A stretch of DNA of 64,000 bases. Source: Atopsyche davidsoni (lineage: Eukaryota; Arthropoda; Insecta; Trichoptera; Hydrobiosidae). The notes under the pieces were generated by a model. It saw only the letters and a list, made by a program, of their open reading frames with translations. It had not been told where the DNA came from and did not search any database. Location: contig JAILWY010000027.1 of assembly GCA_022113835.1 (NCBI GenBank), positions 7,504,501 through 7,568,500 on the forward strand. Reading direction: 5' to 3'. A program made the position numbers and the translations under genes. Numbering within the stretch: the first letter of the stretch is position 1; each line of letters opens with the position of its first letter. Shown here piece after piece: positions 11,863 to 24,218 of this stretch.

Positions 11863-11874
11863 TAAGGGACACCC
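11863..11874 (-). repeat. Right terminal inverted repeat of the transposon
   Basis: TAAGGGACACCC, the exact complement of the left terminus. A single C and another TA microsatellite follow. Confidence 0.9.
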
Positions 11875-12235
11875 CATATATATATATATAATATATATGG
11901 AATGAAAGAGTCCAGCATCAGTGGAAATCCACAGAGCACTAATACGTTGTGAAACATAATTTTTGCATGCTAAAGAATTACAGCAATATTTTACAATCGT
12001 ATTGTTATCGTGTGTATTTTTATGGTATCAAAAATCATTGAACGTGCATAAAATTGACTTCGAAATCAATTATAATCACACATACACACACACACAAAAG
12101 TGTTCATGAAAAGGTGACTCTAAGCTACAAGAACTACAAACAGAAAAGTTATCAAATTTTCACAATTCAATAGATGTTTTTTTTTTTTTAAATATTACGC
12201 ATTATTTTATTGAATTATTTAATATCGTACGATCA
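11875..12235. other. AT-rich flank with TA and CA microsatellites
   Basis: A TA run (about 11876-11899) directly follows the transposon and a CA-rich run lies at about 12078-12097. No gene seen. Confidence 0.6.
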
Positions 12236-13735
12236 AGATGATGCTCGGTAAGGCTCCTTATAAATTGTAGGCCCAAATCCGAATATATTATCGTTTCCTA
12301 TTAAATACCAAGCGTCTGCGGACCCTCGCGTATTCCATCGCCTCTACTAACTCAACATTCTCGTACGCACGGCTAGTCACGCCTAGTATTTCCTTCAGAT
12401 ACAAAATTTATAGACCCGATAAGGTACCTTCCTCTCACCAGATTGTCTTTGGGCTAATATAAGAATGTTTTAATAAAACCGTTGCCTGTATATTGTAATA
12501 TTCACTGTAAAATACTTTGATGTTAAGATTTGTAAAAAATCGATAAAGAAAATTATGAAAATATGGGCTTGAAACATTTTATATTTCCAAAAACTTATTA
12601 GTTGAAATGTACATAATCTATAGATTATAACATGTAAAACACTTAAGAAATTGATAAAACCAAAATGTTGTTTTTTTATTCAAGTTTGATTGACGATTAT
12701 TTTTAAAACTTAATTCTATTATTAAAGAATTTCTTTCTTGTGATTTTATTTTTTTATAGTTGTGTTTTTCTTCAGTGGAGAAAAATAGTTATTTTCACTT
12801 CATTTTAAATAATAAACATCGAGTTAATTCTACGTAAACAATGCGATAAAAACGTTTTGATTAGTCAAATATTTTTTCAATACTTTTCGTTTAACACATT
12901 TGTATCAAAAAATAACTTTTATCGTTATAAATAAACGCGCATAGAAATATAATTGCGCTGCTTTAGCGAAAAATATTTTTACAATTCGGAACCACTAATA
13001 ATATACAATTACTATTTTTATCGTTAAACAGCAAACACTTTCAGAGTAATATTCACATTTTACCAACGAGAAAAAATATCAGATGAAGTAATTACAAAAT
13101 ATTTAAAAAAATATTTGGGTAAGCGCTTTGAACTCCAAACACGCTCTACTGTTTTTTGAACTAAAAAAATATTTATAAACAAGGTAAGTCAAGAACAATA
13201 TATATGAATTTATCACGCGAGAATCAAGGTGAAGTAACCACAGACTTAGGCCGCCAGTAATAAAGCAATTATCGTATTATAATTTAGTACAACCAAATAT
13301 GGTTCCGGCCTAAATGGGTTAACGTAGTGAGGTACTCACAAGCATATACTTAATTTAAATTTCATATTAATTTATAAACTTTAAAAAGCAGAATTTTGAG
13401 CACCATATCATATATTTTTTTCTGTTTAACGTTTGTACGATTTTTGTTGGTAGTCTAAAATTTTCAATAAAAACCATTTTTTCTGGTGTAGATAAAAAAG
13501 CACTAAGAAACTTAAATTTTTATTGATATTCAGTGATTATGACTTAGTCAAGAGTTAGCCGATTCGATACAAGTATAGTGACCTTAAAAAAATTGGACAA
13601 GGGTGCATATAATTCTTTGTCATCAAATTTCTTAGATCTATGTCCAAATATCAGTTTGTGGCATTAATATTATTCTAATGATATATAAATTTAAATGTAA
13701 TTCAAAAAAGCGTACGTGTATTTATTATTCATGTA
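12236..13735. other. AT-rich non-coding stretch with a weak GC-richer patch
   Basis: A GC-richer patch at about 12240-12440 carries several CpGs. The rest is AT-rich. A GGTAAGTC donor-like string near 13187 lacks any acceptor partner. Nothing else recognised. Confidence 0.55.
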
Positions 13736-13739
13736 AAGT

Positions 13740-14000
13740 GCCCTGCTCTAAAATCGTGTACCTAATGAATAACTCACGAGCGTACGTACGCGGAGCACTT
13801 GGTTCGTTTTTCTTTTCCCCGACGTCATAAATTAGGCTTTAGTGATGGATGGTCCTTTCGTCTATTAACGCCTCCATTTTGAAAACAAAATGGCGATATC
13901 CGTGACAGGGAAACGCCCTGTGAAATATGAACTGCGTTGCGAGATTAACAATCTCCACACAGTGTTCATCTTGGAAACACTCCCAGCGCTGCCACTTTGA
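13740..14000. other. GC-richer island with palindromes
   Basis: Contains GCGTACGTACGC near 13780-13791, a GACGTCA half-CRE near 13822, the inverted repeat CCATTTTG-AAAA-CAAAATGG (13874-13893) and, overlapping it, AAAATGGCG, a YY1/Pho-like core. It looks like a regulatory element; no protein binding is demonstrated. Confidence 0.45.
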
Positions 14001-16059
14001 GAAATAAACTTTATCATATTTTAAATTTATTTAAATCTACACGATTATGGTGTAAATATATTAGAAATATGAAGCCTCATAAATTTGATAATTACAGTTC
14101 TTTAAAAATAATGGCTTCATCAACGTCTTCGGATTTCTAGTTTTAAATGTAGTAACCTTCTTGTTGAAAGGTCTGCTTTTGATAATTTATAAAACAGACA
14201 TATTTTTAAGATTCTTATTTTAATTATACACTTTATTTTTTACATGTAATTTTTATTTTTGTTACTATAAAATAACTTAAAATTGCTTTGTAAGCCCGCA
14301 ATTTGGCCAATATCTAAAGAAGTATCTATATGTATTGATATAAATCAAAAATTAACAGTGGCATACATATTGTTTTTTGTAAAATTATTTAACAATTTAA
14401 ATATGTTCATATTATCTGTACACATAAAGTTTCCAAGTATATATGAAACAGTTAATTGTTTTTTATTATAATATCATGATACGTAAAATAGAAAAATACT
14501 GATAGATATTTAAGATGTTTGACATTAACAAAAAAAATACCAAAGCTTTGAGATTCTCAATAACTCTATTATTGCATTTCAGTCATTGATCAGACAATTA
14601 AAAATTTTCCAATATTTTTTTCAATGGTGTATTTAATATAAATACTTAAAGAAAGTTCTAAATATTAACATCAAATAGAATACCTGACTTCAGCGAATGA
14701 ATCCAAGTTAAATTAGAAAAATTGCAAAATCTTAATACATTTAAAAATAAACATGCGTACAATAAATAACAAATGTTCACCAAATCAAATGTATCTCACG
14801 TTGAAACAACAATTTCTTAACAGACTCCATAAACAATACAACCCTCTAAACTCATCGTTTCTCTTTACGGGTATCCCGTTTTGCACAGATTTTATTCAAC
14901 AATCAAGGCAAATATTGTTTCCGTGAATTCCCCCTGTGAGAGTAGCGGCGTCTCGCTCCCTCTCAAGGGGGAGAGGAGTTATGATACGACCCGTCCATTA
15001 TAGCAGGGGTAGACCGAGACCACGGCAAAAATGCCTTGACAAAACGCGCATTAAACTGTCTTCAAATAATTAAAACTGTATTTATTTCTATTAAATATTT
15101 ACCTACGCGATTTTCGCTGATAGAAAACAATTTTATTCGGCGAAAATAGCCGTGTTTTAGTTGTATTTTTTGTGATTTTTCCTATCTACTTGCCGGGTGG
15201 GCGTTTTCTCTTACATGATTGTTGAGTTCGCTTGGGGGGGTTCATAAAATCCTCGAGATTCAGGACTCCTGTTGACGCCACATTTTAGGAAGGAATTTCG
15301 AGGTGGAAATTTCGGAATTTTACCTTCCTTTTATTGTATAAGATTTAAACTGAATTGAAAATGAGAACTGAAAATGAATTGTATTGGATATAAAGCAGTA
15401 ATATATGTTCTTTAGTATTTACTATATTTTTTAATAAATTAGCATAAATCGTTTATTGATATTTATCACATATTATTTATTAATGTGTTATTGGACTATT
15501 TAAGATATAAACATACATATTACAAGATATATTCAAATAATACGCATTTCAATCATTATAAAAATGTGGCTTAAAATAACTATGTATATAAAACCGGCTC
15601 TTTGGTTTAAATAAAACTGAAAGGTTTTTAACTAGTAGCAATTAAAAAAAAGGTTTATGTGTAACCCTCTGTGTTTTGTAAATTAGAATTGTTTAAAGTT
15701 AAAGGACCACTAACTTACATGTACTATTTGTAGGGTAGAAAAGTGCTACTTTGTATGGCGATTAATCTTAGCTAGGCTATGAATGACCTCACTTAGTACT
15801 TATTGACTGTTATCAAAATTTAACCCCATAAAAATCAAGTGCATAGAAAAAAGTATAATTAATTGTTTTTTATTATATAATCTTAAAGTACACATATTTT
15901 AATATTCAATTTTTTTATATCTTACGTTTCTTTTATAACAATTCGATGAGTCTTGATTGACCTCAGATAAGAGCGTGCAATAGCAATAATTTATTAAATA
16001 TCCCAATCACACTACATAATATCAACACGGAGCATTCTTAAAACGCTGCAAATTGAATT
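14001..16059. other. AT-rich non-coding stretch
   Basis: Two modest GC-richer patches (about 14925-15030 and 15185-15300, the second with a G7 run) in otherwise AT-rich DNA. No gene or repeat family recognised. Confidence 0.55.
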
Positions 16060-16370
16060 CCTGAAAGTCGTATAGCCATTCGTCATAGACTTGGCAGTGG
16101 GACACCGCGGTAGTTTTAATTAAATAATGCAGGTACAGAATGTGCTAGACTGAAGTCCTGCGGTCCAAATATAAATCAGCGTGCGCGTATAAACCGCATC
16201 AACACTTTAGCCCGGAGCGAGTGTTGCCAGAGCTCAAAAATGATGACGAATGTGCGCGCCATAAATCCGGGGATGCACCGCTCCCGGTTTCACTTTCTGA
16301 CATCCCTCACGTGGAGTTTAATGTGTCAGGTTGAAGCCCGGTAAAGAGTGACGCGATGAGTTTATACCGT
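16060..16370. promoter_or_regulatory. GC-richer island with GATTTATGGC motif
   Basis: Carries the exact complement of GATTTATGGC at 16258-16267 (GCCATAAATC followed by CGG) within a CpG-containing patch. The motif resembles Cdx/Caudal and posterior Hox (Abd-B-like) sites. It recurs at 42898, 53396 and 56995, always in or beside a GC-richer island. Confidence 0.35.
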
Positions 16371-17020
16371 GTTTATATTCTGAATAAATTAAATTTAAAT
16401 TAAACGCACATTCGCATTCATGAGAATACATGCATGTGCGTAAATTACGTGTTATAAGTTCATTTATATATTAACGAGTATATGACATAGAGACTCATTA
16501 AACTATTTCAACTTTTAACCGCTATTTTTTATTGCTTATTATTAAGTATTGATTTTGAAGTTTTTTTTTCTTTATGAAGAAATCTATGATTTAGGCTTTA
16601 TTTTATGATATTTTATTTAACCATAAAAAAAATAGGTAACAAACAATGCCGCTAGTTGGTTTTTAAATTTTTTAAATGTTTTAGAAGCAGGTATACTTAT
16701 AACGTATATTTAATTTAATGTATAATTATTTAATTTTATCAATTATTTAAACACTTTTCACAATTATTTAAATATATATATGTGCATAAATTTTTAATTT
16801 TATTTGTTATTAAAATTTTAGAGTTTAATTTATATATTTTTTTTTAATTGTGTATTTTTTATAAAATTTATATTTTTTATAAAAAATCCAATCATGTAAA
16901 CATTCCACATTAATTCTGAGATTGCAAAATGAAAATTTCTAAATTTACCGTTGAAAAAAGCACGTTTTCAAAAATTCAAAACAGAACGGGCAGAACCAAA
17001 AAATAGAAAAAGCTTTCAGT
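16371..17020. other. Very AT-rich non-coding stretch
   Basis: Long A and T runs, no gene, no recognisable repeat. Confidence 0.65.
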
Positions 17021-17260
17021 TCCAGCTTCACGCGGCCGCGCGAGGACGCATACTTGGGCGAGCTTCAGACGAATGAGATCTGCAGCTGTTGGAGCGACAC
17101 GCCGCCATTGATTTACTACATTATCCGAAATGATTAATTAGGCCCCAATGAAAAATATACGCCGTCCTCGGCAGCGGCGCGATGATTGGTGGCTCGCTCT
17201 GCCAACCGTCGGGCGAGTCCACCCTACTCCACGAACGAGTGCAATGATCTTGTATTTTAA
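17021..17260. other. GC-rich island with duplicated core
   Basis: A GC-rich patch whose right part (17211-17251) is duplicated 171 bp downstream. It also carries a homeodomain-type ATTAATTAGG near 17132-17143. No coding evidence. Confidence 0.45.
17211..17251 (+). repeat. Local 41-bp direct repeat, copy 1
   Basis: GGGCGAGTCCACCC...CTCCACGAACGAGTGCA matches 17382-17422 with about five substitutions. The shared core CTACTCCACGAACGAGTGCA is unchanged. The 171-bp spacing suggests a local segmental duplication. Confidence 0.8.
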
Positions 17261-17381
17261 AAAATTGGTATTTTACAGATAAAGTTTATTTATTATTTAA
17301 AAATAAATAAATTATGGTTTACGCAAAACAATTTTTAAAATAATGCAATCTCTATCTATAACATTGATTCGTCTATTGGTT

Positions 17382-17422
17382 GGGCGAATCCACTCTACTC
17401 CACGAACGAGTGCAGTGGTCTT
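17382..17422 (+). repeat. Local 41-bp direct repeat, copy 2
   Basis: Second copy of the element at 17211. It now sits in AT-rich DNA outside the GC-rich island, so the GC-rich core seems to have been copied out and kept. The open frame 17343-17603 across it has no domain. Confidence 0.8.
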
Positions 17423-17429
17423 AAATTTT

Positions 17430-18159
17430 AATGTTTTCTTGGTAATATCCTATCAGGTTCTTCTATTTTCTATAAATTATTTTAATAGATATAAAGATAA
17501 TATGACTTTAAATTTCAGCCATTTTTTCGGTAATTTGACTCGCCACAAAAATCTAGACAAATTTTTGATCGTTTTATTGATGAATTCTTATGTGATTTTT
17601 TAAACCATAATAAAAAAATTTAGTAACCCTAAAGTCAAAACATGTTGTGATTTGTAGACTAGTTTAATTTAATTAATATGCGACTATTCTCAAATCCACA
17701 AAAAAGTACAACAATCTCGACGATTTTTCGTTCCCTTTGTTGATTCATTATTTAAAACATCCATTATGTCATTTATGTTAGTGGTGAACTAAAATTTGAC
17801 AAATTTTATTTTATTTACTACCACACTATCTGAAATATATTTTTTTTATTCAAAAACAATAATTAATGGAAAAATATTCACGATGTCAGCACAATTTCAA
17901 AATTTAATTTTGACAGCGTTTGAATTTAATTTTTCAGACTTCAACAAATAAAAAATCATGCTATGTGGAAAAAATAAGACAAACGTATTCCATAAAATTT
18001 AAATTCATTAATAATTCTAATGCAATAAATAAAAAAAAACAATAAATAAAATATCCTTTTAGTCCAGATTTCATTATGCAATCATAAAGCAGGAGCAGGG
18101 AGGGGTGTCTTTTGAATAAAATGTTTTTTGACAAAATTAAATTCGCGAATAAATTACCC
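17430..18159. other. AT-rich non-coding stretch
   Basis: Nothing recognised. The 154-aa minus frame (17961-18425) begins in the next island and runs into this AT-rich DNA as a Leu/Phe/Ile-rich tail, which argues against a real gene. Confidence 0.55.
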
Positions 18160-18410
18160 AGTGCCCTCAGCAGCGCGAGAAGAGTCGCAAAGACTGGGAC
18201 CGTATTATAAGGAAGGCCATATTTTCTTCGGCCCGTTAAGGCCCATAATACCGGACTAAAGATCCGAGCCCGTATAAGCACGCGGCATTCAAAATTTATT
18301 TTAAAATCCGGGCTACACCAACACCGAAGCAAAGCGACGCACACTCGAGGGCGGTCTACGCGACTAGCGACGGATCCGCGTAGGGTGACCCCATGGAAGG
18401 CAAGATAAAT
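18160..18410. other. GC-richer island
   Basis: A CpG-containing patch, open in more than one frame. No domain and no paired splice sites. Probably non-coding. Confidence 0.4.
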
Positions 18411-18443
18411 ATTTATAATATGCATTTATGCAAGTAAAAAACC

Positions 18444-18475
18444 ATAGCAACTGTACTTGCAAGTACAGTAGCTAT
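18444..18475. repeat. 32-bp near-perfect spacerless palindrome
   Basis: Arms ATAGCAACTGTACTTG and CAAGTACAGTAGCTAT are complementary at all but one position, with no spacer. The central 18 bp are a perfect palindrome. It could be a dimer-binding site or a remnant of a small inverted-repeat element; no target duplication seen. Confidence 0.85.
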
Positions 18476-18479
18476 CGTT

Positions 18480-19305
18480 AATACGCGGCTACCCGGATGC
18501 AACAGAATACCAGCCAACGAGCGCGTTTATCTATTTTATATATATTTTTGCTTATACGGTCAAATGATTATCTACAAACCTATTTCACGTGCCAATTTTC
18601 TTATGTAATTATGTTTCTAAATAAAAGTGCACTACTAGTTACAAAAAAATGTATTTGTTCTTAAATTATCAAACAGCATAATGCATCGTTTTTTTCATCA
18701 AAAACCTATGAAAAGAAATAAAAAAATAATAATAATTAAGATTTAAGCACGCATTAATAGCCGCAATTTCACAGTATTGAGTTGTGATAAATATTCGATA
18801 CTATACACAAAAATATGCAATAAAATCATTAATCGATATTTTATGTGTTTAATAAGATCAAATACCAAAAAGAGCTCTAATACAGTATAAATACTCAGCA
18901 TTTTAAATACGATGCCCATCTTCATCAGACTGAAGACAAGATGTGAGGTCAGAATTGTAAACCAAACTAATTACGCGACTTTGGATACAGTCCAGAATTT
19001 GTGGTGAAAATTCAACATACAGGTGACTTTTGTAAAGAAGTACTTATACTAAAATTTACTCTTAGTTTCATATAACTATTTCTGCATTGAATATGAATAT
19101 CATTATTGATTATTTTATACAATTATATATTTATAATTATTTTTAATTCATTATTCCTGTCGATGCCAACCAAGACTCGTTTCAAGAGTAAGTATTAAGA
19201 CGAATCGTAAAAATATTGTGTTTTTTTATTTAATATATTCGTGTCTTTTATCAGGTTGTAAATTAACACTATTGCATAGTAAAGTTAATATGGTGATGAA
19301 ATAAA
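18480..19305. other. AT-rich non-coding stretch
   Basis: No gene or repeat recognised. A short AGAGTAAGTATT donor-like string near 19190 has no partner. Confidence 0.6.
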
Positions 19306-19309
19306 AATA

Positions 19310-19615
19310 TATGTAGTGGCGGTGTATTTTGGATTTGGTGACGCGTCCGCACGTATATATAGCCTGGCGACCCCAGCGCAAGTGCGAGTTTTGTTTTGAA
19401 TGGCTCTCTTCCAAACTATTTGTTCTGGGCACAACTTTCTGAGACACTTCGCCTTCTCCTCTTCCCCGACGGTCTGTCTATTTCAGTTTTTATTATTTTC
19501 CCCTGGCATCCGTCTCTGCTTTCCGTTGGGTTTCGGAAACCATATTTATTCCCGCCCGTAGGTACAAGGCGACATTCGCTATGCATAACACTGTAAGTGT
19601 CAACCAAATAATTGC
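19310..19615. other. GC-richer island, possible exon-like segment
   Basis: A pyrimidine-rich patch with an acceptor-like CTATTTCAG (ending about 19486) and a donor-like ACT|GTAAGTG near 19591. One frame between them is open but encodes no recognisable domain. I read it as a GC-richer non-coding island with a slight chance of an exon. Confidence 0.3.
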
Positions 19616-21585
19616 TTTGGTTTTTTTAAAACAAATTTAGAATAAATAATCACATCAATATTTATTACATAAATATTTTATTCGTTCGCGTGTTTTTGTT
19701 AAATATTATTAGTATCATGGGTATTATGCAACGTTATTAATTTTTTTGGTTTTCTAAAAAGTTAGACATAATATTTGCACCACATTCAGAGAATTAAAAA
19801 TGAACCCATTGAAGATAAAATTTTGGAACATCAAAAAAGGAGAAATGCAAGAAAACACCCATAAACTATTTTGGCATATTTTGGATTTATAAATATATTG
19901 CAATCCCTCTTTTTGGAATTTCGATTGAATTAACCTTTACTTTTTGGACTAAGAGTGAAAGTGAATATCAAAGGGCGCTTTTTCCATTCAAGGGCTTTTT
20001 CAGAAGAATCACTTCTAATCCTAACCTGATATGAAAAACACTTTGAATGCTGAAAGTGTACATTACATGCTTATGTTTGTAAACAAAATAATAATACAAT
20101 TAATATTGAGTATTCATAAAAACATCTGTCTCTTTCCAGTGAATTCAAATGCGACAGGAGCAAAAAACATCTTTTAAGTCGCAGCGTTGTGCGTTCCGAG
20201 CGTGGATATGTGCCACGACTTGTATATATGCTTGGCATGGGAGTCTACTAATATTATCTCGAGTTTTTTGGCACATATTTCCTAACTGCCTACTCTAGAT
20301 AAGGTGGTTTGTTTGTTTGCAGAGAAACATTTCTTTTTGGCTCGTAAATTCGGCGCCTCCCACACACGCTGTACATTCGCAAGTTGCTAAAGATACTTGT
20401 CTCTTTATATTAACACACATTTTGCGCACAAATTACTTTATACTTATTCTTCCACTTAGTGATCTTTTGAAATAAATCAGCGATATTCATTGCGTAAAAT
20501 ATCCCTATTGATACCAAGGCACTTATCAAGAATTTCATAAATTCATCCCAAAAAAAAAAGCACTTTCAAAATTTTGCGTTATATCAAGCAATGCCTTATA
20601 TAACACAACAATAATTTTAACATCACATGAAAAGTTTTACACTAAAATAATATAGGTTTTTTGTGTCGTGAACTCGTTAACGCTTTTTTAAACATTTTAA
20701 CACGTCTATAACATAAATTGAAAGAATTTAATAGAGACGATCTCTTTACTGCAGCTTTATAATCACATTGATTAAATGTTTTATAAAAATTCATTTACAA
20801 TCAATGCAACTAGGCGACCATTAATTAATAAAATTAATATCCCGGCCATATATTCAAAAGGCGTTATTATAAACAATTTCTATAGAAATGCGTTAAATGT
20901 TTTCATTGTATTTTCTGTCCTAACTTAACCTCATAATAGTTTGTTTAAATTTACTATCTACGCTTAAATGTTAGATTAAAATCCGTTGTTTTCAGTGTGA
21001 CAAAACTTTTGCAGCTTAACCAACACACAAAACAATGTCTCGCCTTCTCGCGTCTTGATTAATGCTCATTACCTTTCAAAGAGTTCTCTCGGGTACAGCC
21101 GTCGACGAGATATCTGGCGATCTTTGAAGAGAAGGTTGTGATATCCATTAGTGTAGCCCGTTAGGAATTGTGTAGCAGTCGGACTAGTTTTTTTATAAAT
21201 TGGTTTTAAATATACGACCCGAACGCATATTAACAAGCTAATTTCGGGTTTGTAATTAAATAGTTATTTGAATTGTTATTGATAGTATATATTTATTAAT
21301 TAAAATGATAATGCGTTTAAAGACAGCGCTTATCTTTTAATAATATTGCAGTTGAACCAAGATTTTTTTATTTATAAAATACGTTGCCTTTTATATGTTA
21401 ATGGTTTTATTATATATCGCTTTATGGATAGTCTGTTTTAATTCAATAATAAAATAAATACGAATAAGCAAGAGTTATATTTAGATTCAATTCGAAAGGT
21501 AGCAACTGTATTAAATTGTAGTTTGCTTTAGTACATTTCAGCAGCACTTTCGAGAAAGTTCAGCTTGAAGCAGAAAGAAAACAAT
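19616..21585. other. AT-rich non-coding stretch with weak islands
   Basis: GC-richer patches at about 20130-20390 and 21050-21190; otherwise AT-rich. No gene or repeat family recognised. Confidence 0.5.
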
Positions 21586-21589
21586 ATAC

Positions 21590-21905
21590 CCGGTCACTTT
21601 TCTCTAAAAGCTTTTTCCTAGATTTTCACCCACGCACCTTTCGATTAGTCCCGCGCCGCCGGAAAAACCCTTAGGGGATCTCCCGGGTATTTCTCTCAAT
21701 CTCTCGAAAACGCGCTGTAATTTGGGGAAATCCCTCGCAAAACCGGTTTGGGGCGGTTTAGCCCGGCTAAGTAGGTGTCTAGTGCGTAATCTGCCGATCG
21801 CGCGGCGGGCCGGCCGCTCGGGGGTGCTCGGGGGTGCTCGGGGGTGCTCGGGGGTGCTCCGGCCGGGGCGGTCAAAATTTCACTTACTCCCGGAGCGTGG
21901 CTTAA
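21590..21905. other. GC-rich island
   Basis: One of the most GC-rich patches in the window, with many CpGs and a G-rich minisatellite. The 84-aa plus frame (21722-21976) is a by-product of the repeat and has no domain. Confidence 0.45.
21816..21855 (+). repeat. 10-bp minisatellite with G-quadruplex motif
   Basis: Four exact tandem copies of GCTCGGGGGT. The four G5 runs are separated by 5-base TGCTC loops, which matches the classical G-quadruplex pattern (four G3+ runs, loops of 1-7). Confidence 0.95.
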
Positions 21906-22500
21906 GGAAGATATATCTCGGGTTTAGCGCTTATTTAAATAAGGCATTTTTATTCTGTGCATATTACTGGATATGAACTTTTATGACATGTATGCTGTTA
22001 AGAGGCATGTCATAAATTATTGTATGTGTCACTTTTTTTGTATAAATCTCCACATTAACGTAAATTATACATAATCTCAAATATTGTTAATTTTAAATAA
22101 TTATTGAATTTACAAATCTGAATAGCAAATAACAATGAGAAATTTAAAGAAAATCTAAAGCATTACTACACTAATTTTTTCCACTTAATTTTTGCTGCTT
22201 TGGCCATATTAGCACTCTATTGGGGAGTAATAAAATATTGAGTATTACAAATCAAACATATCTGTCGTAGATTTTTTAATCTTGTTTGAGCTAATTTAGT
22301 TCATAAACAGCGAATGAAAAACGAGAAGCTTTTTTTGCGTCTCCAATAGTACTTATAAATTATGTTAAGGTGTTTTAAATGCGGTATAAGTAATTATGAT
22401 AGTTACAAGCACTTATTTAATAATAAATAAATCATACATATAACAATTTATATATTTATTACACTATAAAATAGGCATTAGTCAGCCGGTCAGTAATTAA
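21906..22500. other. AT-rich non-coding stretch
   Basis: Nothing recognised. Confidence 0.6.
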
Positions 22501-22850
22501 GCCCATCGTTCGTTAGGAATGTCAAGGTAGTGTTCAGTTCTCGCATTATGCGGAGGGTTGCCCCCGTGACGTCACGGGGAGGGCTCCACCCCCGCCCCCT
22601 GGAACTATGTAAACAAACAATGCCGCAAATTAAACTTGGCGAGCGACAAGTGAATTCGAGGCATGCCTTGTATTGGGCTCCTGAATTTGGTGAAAGTGTG
22701 TTTTCAGCGGAGCGGGGCTCCCTGTGGCTTGTTGTAGTTTTGAAGTATTCTCTGCGAAGATTAAGCCGAATATACTATTATTACACTAACTTCCGGCTGA
22801 AAGGCCTTCTGAGGACAAGAAAACTCTTCCGTCCTTTTAACGTGCCTATT
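22501..22850. promoter_or_regulatory. GC-richer island with perfect CRE palindrome
   Basis: Holds an 18-bp perfect palindrome, CCCCGTGACGTCACGGGG (22562-22579), centred on TGACGTCA, the ATF/CREB-type consensus. A 137-aa open frame (22530-22943) runs across but turns into Lys/Asn/Phe-rich AT-driven sequence and has no domain. Confidence 0.4.
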
Positions 22851-22950
22851 TATCTCTTTACTTTACCATTTAAATACAACTTTTACAAAAAAATCAAACC
22901 CAACGTAACCAAAATACCACAGACATTTCTATTTTATCATTAATTTGTAA

Positions 22951-24180
22951 AAATACGAATAATCCTTATTATTTTTATTTTAATAATGTTTTTTTTAAAC
23001 AATAGACTTTAAGAGATGAAAATTATGATATATATGATGGGATAACTGATAACTGAAAATCGCACAATATACTAGGAAATAAGAGGGAATTTTAGTTTTA
23101 TACATTAACTAAAAACACTTGTTTTATTGAAAGTGTATGTCCCATTAGTTGATGGTTGGATACAGACATATAAATATATATTGAGTTTTAAATATAACTG
23201 CTATTTTTTTTCATAAAGAATAATTCAAATTGATTACTATATAAATGCATCGATGATAATAAACGAGCAGAGTGTTTATATTTCAATAATAAAAAAGTAA
23301 TATAGAAGCATCAACAATTGAAAATTGGTTGTTATATGACTGCTTTGCCCACTTAAAAAAACCTGTTAAAGAAGCCGTTATTTTATCCTGAATGTTAAAA
23401 AAATAGAAAAAATAAACGCGTAACTGACCTCCGTAATAAATATTAACATGTACCGGATTTATATTAATTTCTAAAATCGGCTCTGCCTCGTACTATGTTA
23501 TTAAATGTATAAAAAAAAACACTTTAATTTACTAGTAAGAATGTACTTTTATTTGCAGATGTTATTAAAACAAGAATTTTTATATTTTATTATTACATTT
23601 AAATTAAAAAATAATATACTTTTGTAAAGTATGATTAAACTTTCAGCATTAATAAAAATGATGTCAGAGTATTTCTATAAAGCTTTACACCATAACTCGT
23701 TTCGATCTCGTGAATTTTGTTATAAGCCAAGGTAAATTATTAAAATATTTATTTTCTATGTAGTGAGACCAACATTTTTGCATCTATGATCAAGCTGTGA
23801 TATATAACATTATGTTGTTGAATGAATGTGGTGGATTTGTTTTAAATAATAAAAATATATATATGGAATACGTGAAACTATTCCATGGAGCGTAATATAT
23901 CTATAACAGCGAGCATTCATATCATCATTTTAGTCTTTTAAAAATAAAATTTTATTTTAATGAATAAAATTTCACTAACCAGTATTATGTACATTTTATC
24001 CGTTATGAAATTTTAATACAGTTTCATAAAAAAACAACTATTTTTCATTATGACATTAATAAATCCCTGATTAAAATTAAAATAATAATTATATTTATAT
24101 ATATATATAGGTTTGGTCTAAAAAAACAGCAATTAATTGGGTAACTTAAAAAAAATCGCAACAGGGAGTCGCTTTTATCA
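22951..24180. other. AT-rich non-coding stretch
   Basis: Long A/T runs; a TA run near 24098-24111. Nothing else recognised. Confidence 0.6.
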
Positions 24181-24199
24181 CGCTACATGTTTATCAATC

Positions 24200-24218
24200 A
24201 AAATGGCGGACATGGCGG
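24200..24218 (+). promoter_or_regulatory. Tandem YY1/Pho-like cores
   Basis: AAAATGGCGG (24200-24209) is followed directly by ACATGGCGG, giving two ATGGCGG cores 9 bp apart. AAAATGGCGG matches the YY1/Pleiohomeotic consensus closely. Function is inferred from the motif only. Confidence 0.35.

Larger units (their letters stand above)
9522..11874 (-). mobile_element. TIR DNA transposon, non-functional relic
   Basis: The element is bounded by perfect 12-bp inverted termini, GGGTGTCCCTTA (9522-9533) and its complement (11863-11874). Weaker similarity continues inward for roughly 60-70 bp (a GTACC-TCT...TTTAGTAAT pattern on both sides). It sits in TA-repeat DNA, so the target duplication cannot be read. 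Inside is a decayed minus-strand gene (9960-11625) with the look of a transposase. I cannot assign a superfamily: the RNase H-like pattern and HLWY...E motif recall hAT-like or other DDE/D enzymes, but the termini do not settle it. Confidence 0.85.

Noticed and set aside
13174..13200. AAGGTAAGTC donor/ratchet look-alike
   Set aside because: Preceded by A-rich sequence, so it lacks a pyrimidine tract for a 3' splice site.
17961..18425. 154-aa minus open frame
   Set aside because: Starts in a GC-richer island and ends in AT-driven Leu/Phe/Ile sequence. No domain, no splice signals.
22530..22943. 137-aa plus open frame
   Set aside because: Composition shifts from GC-driven to AT-driven along its length, and it has no recognisable domain.
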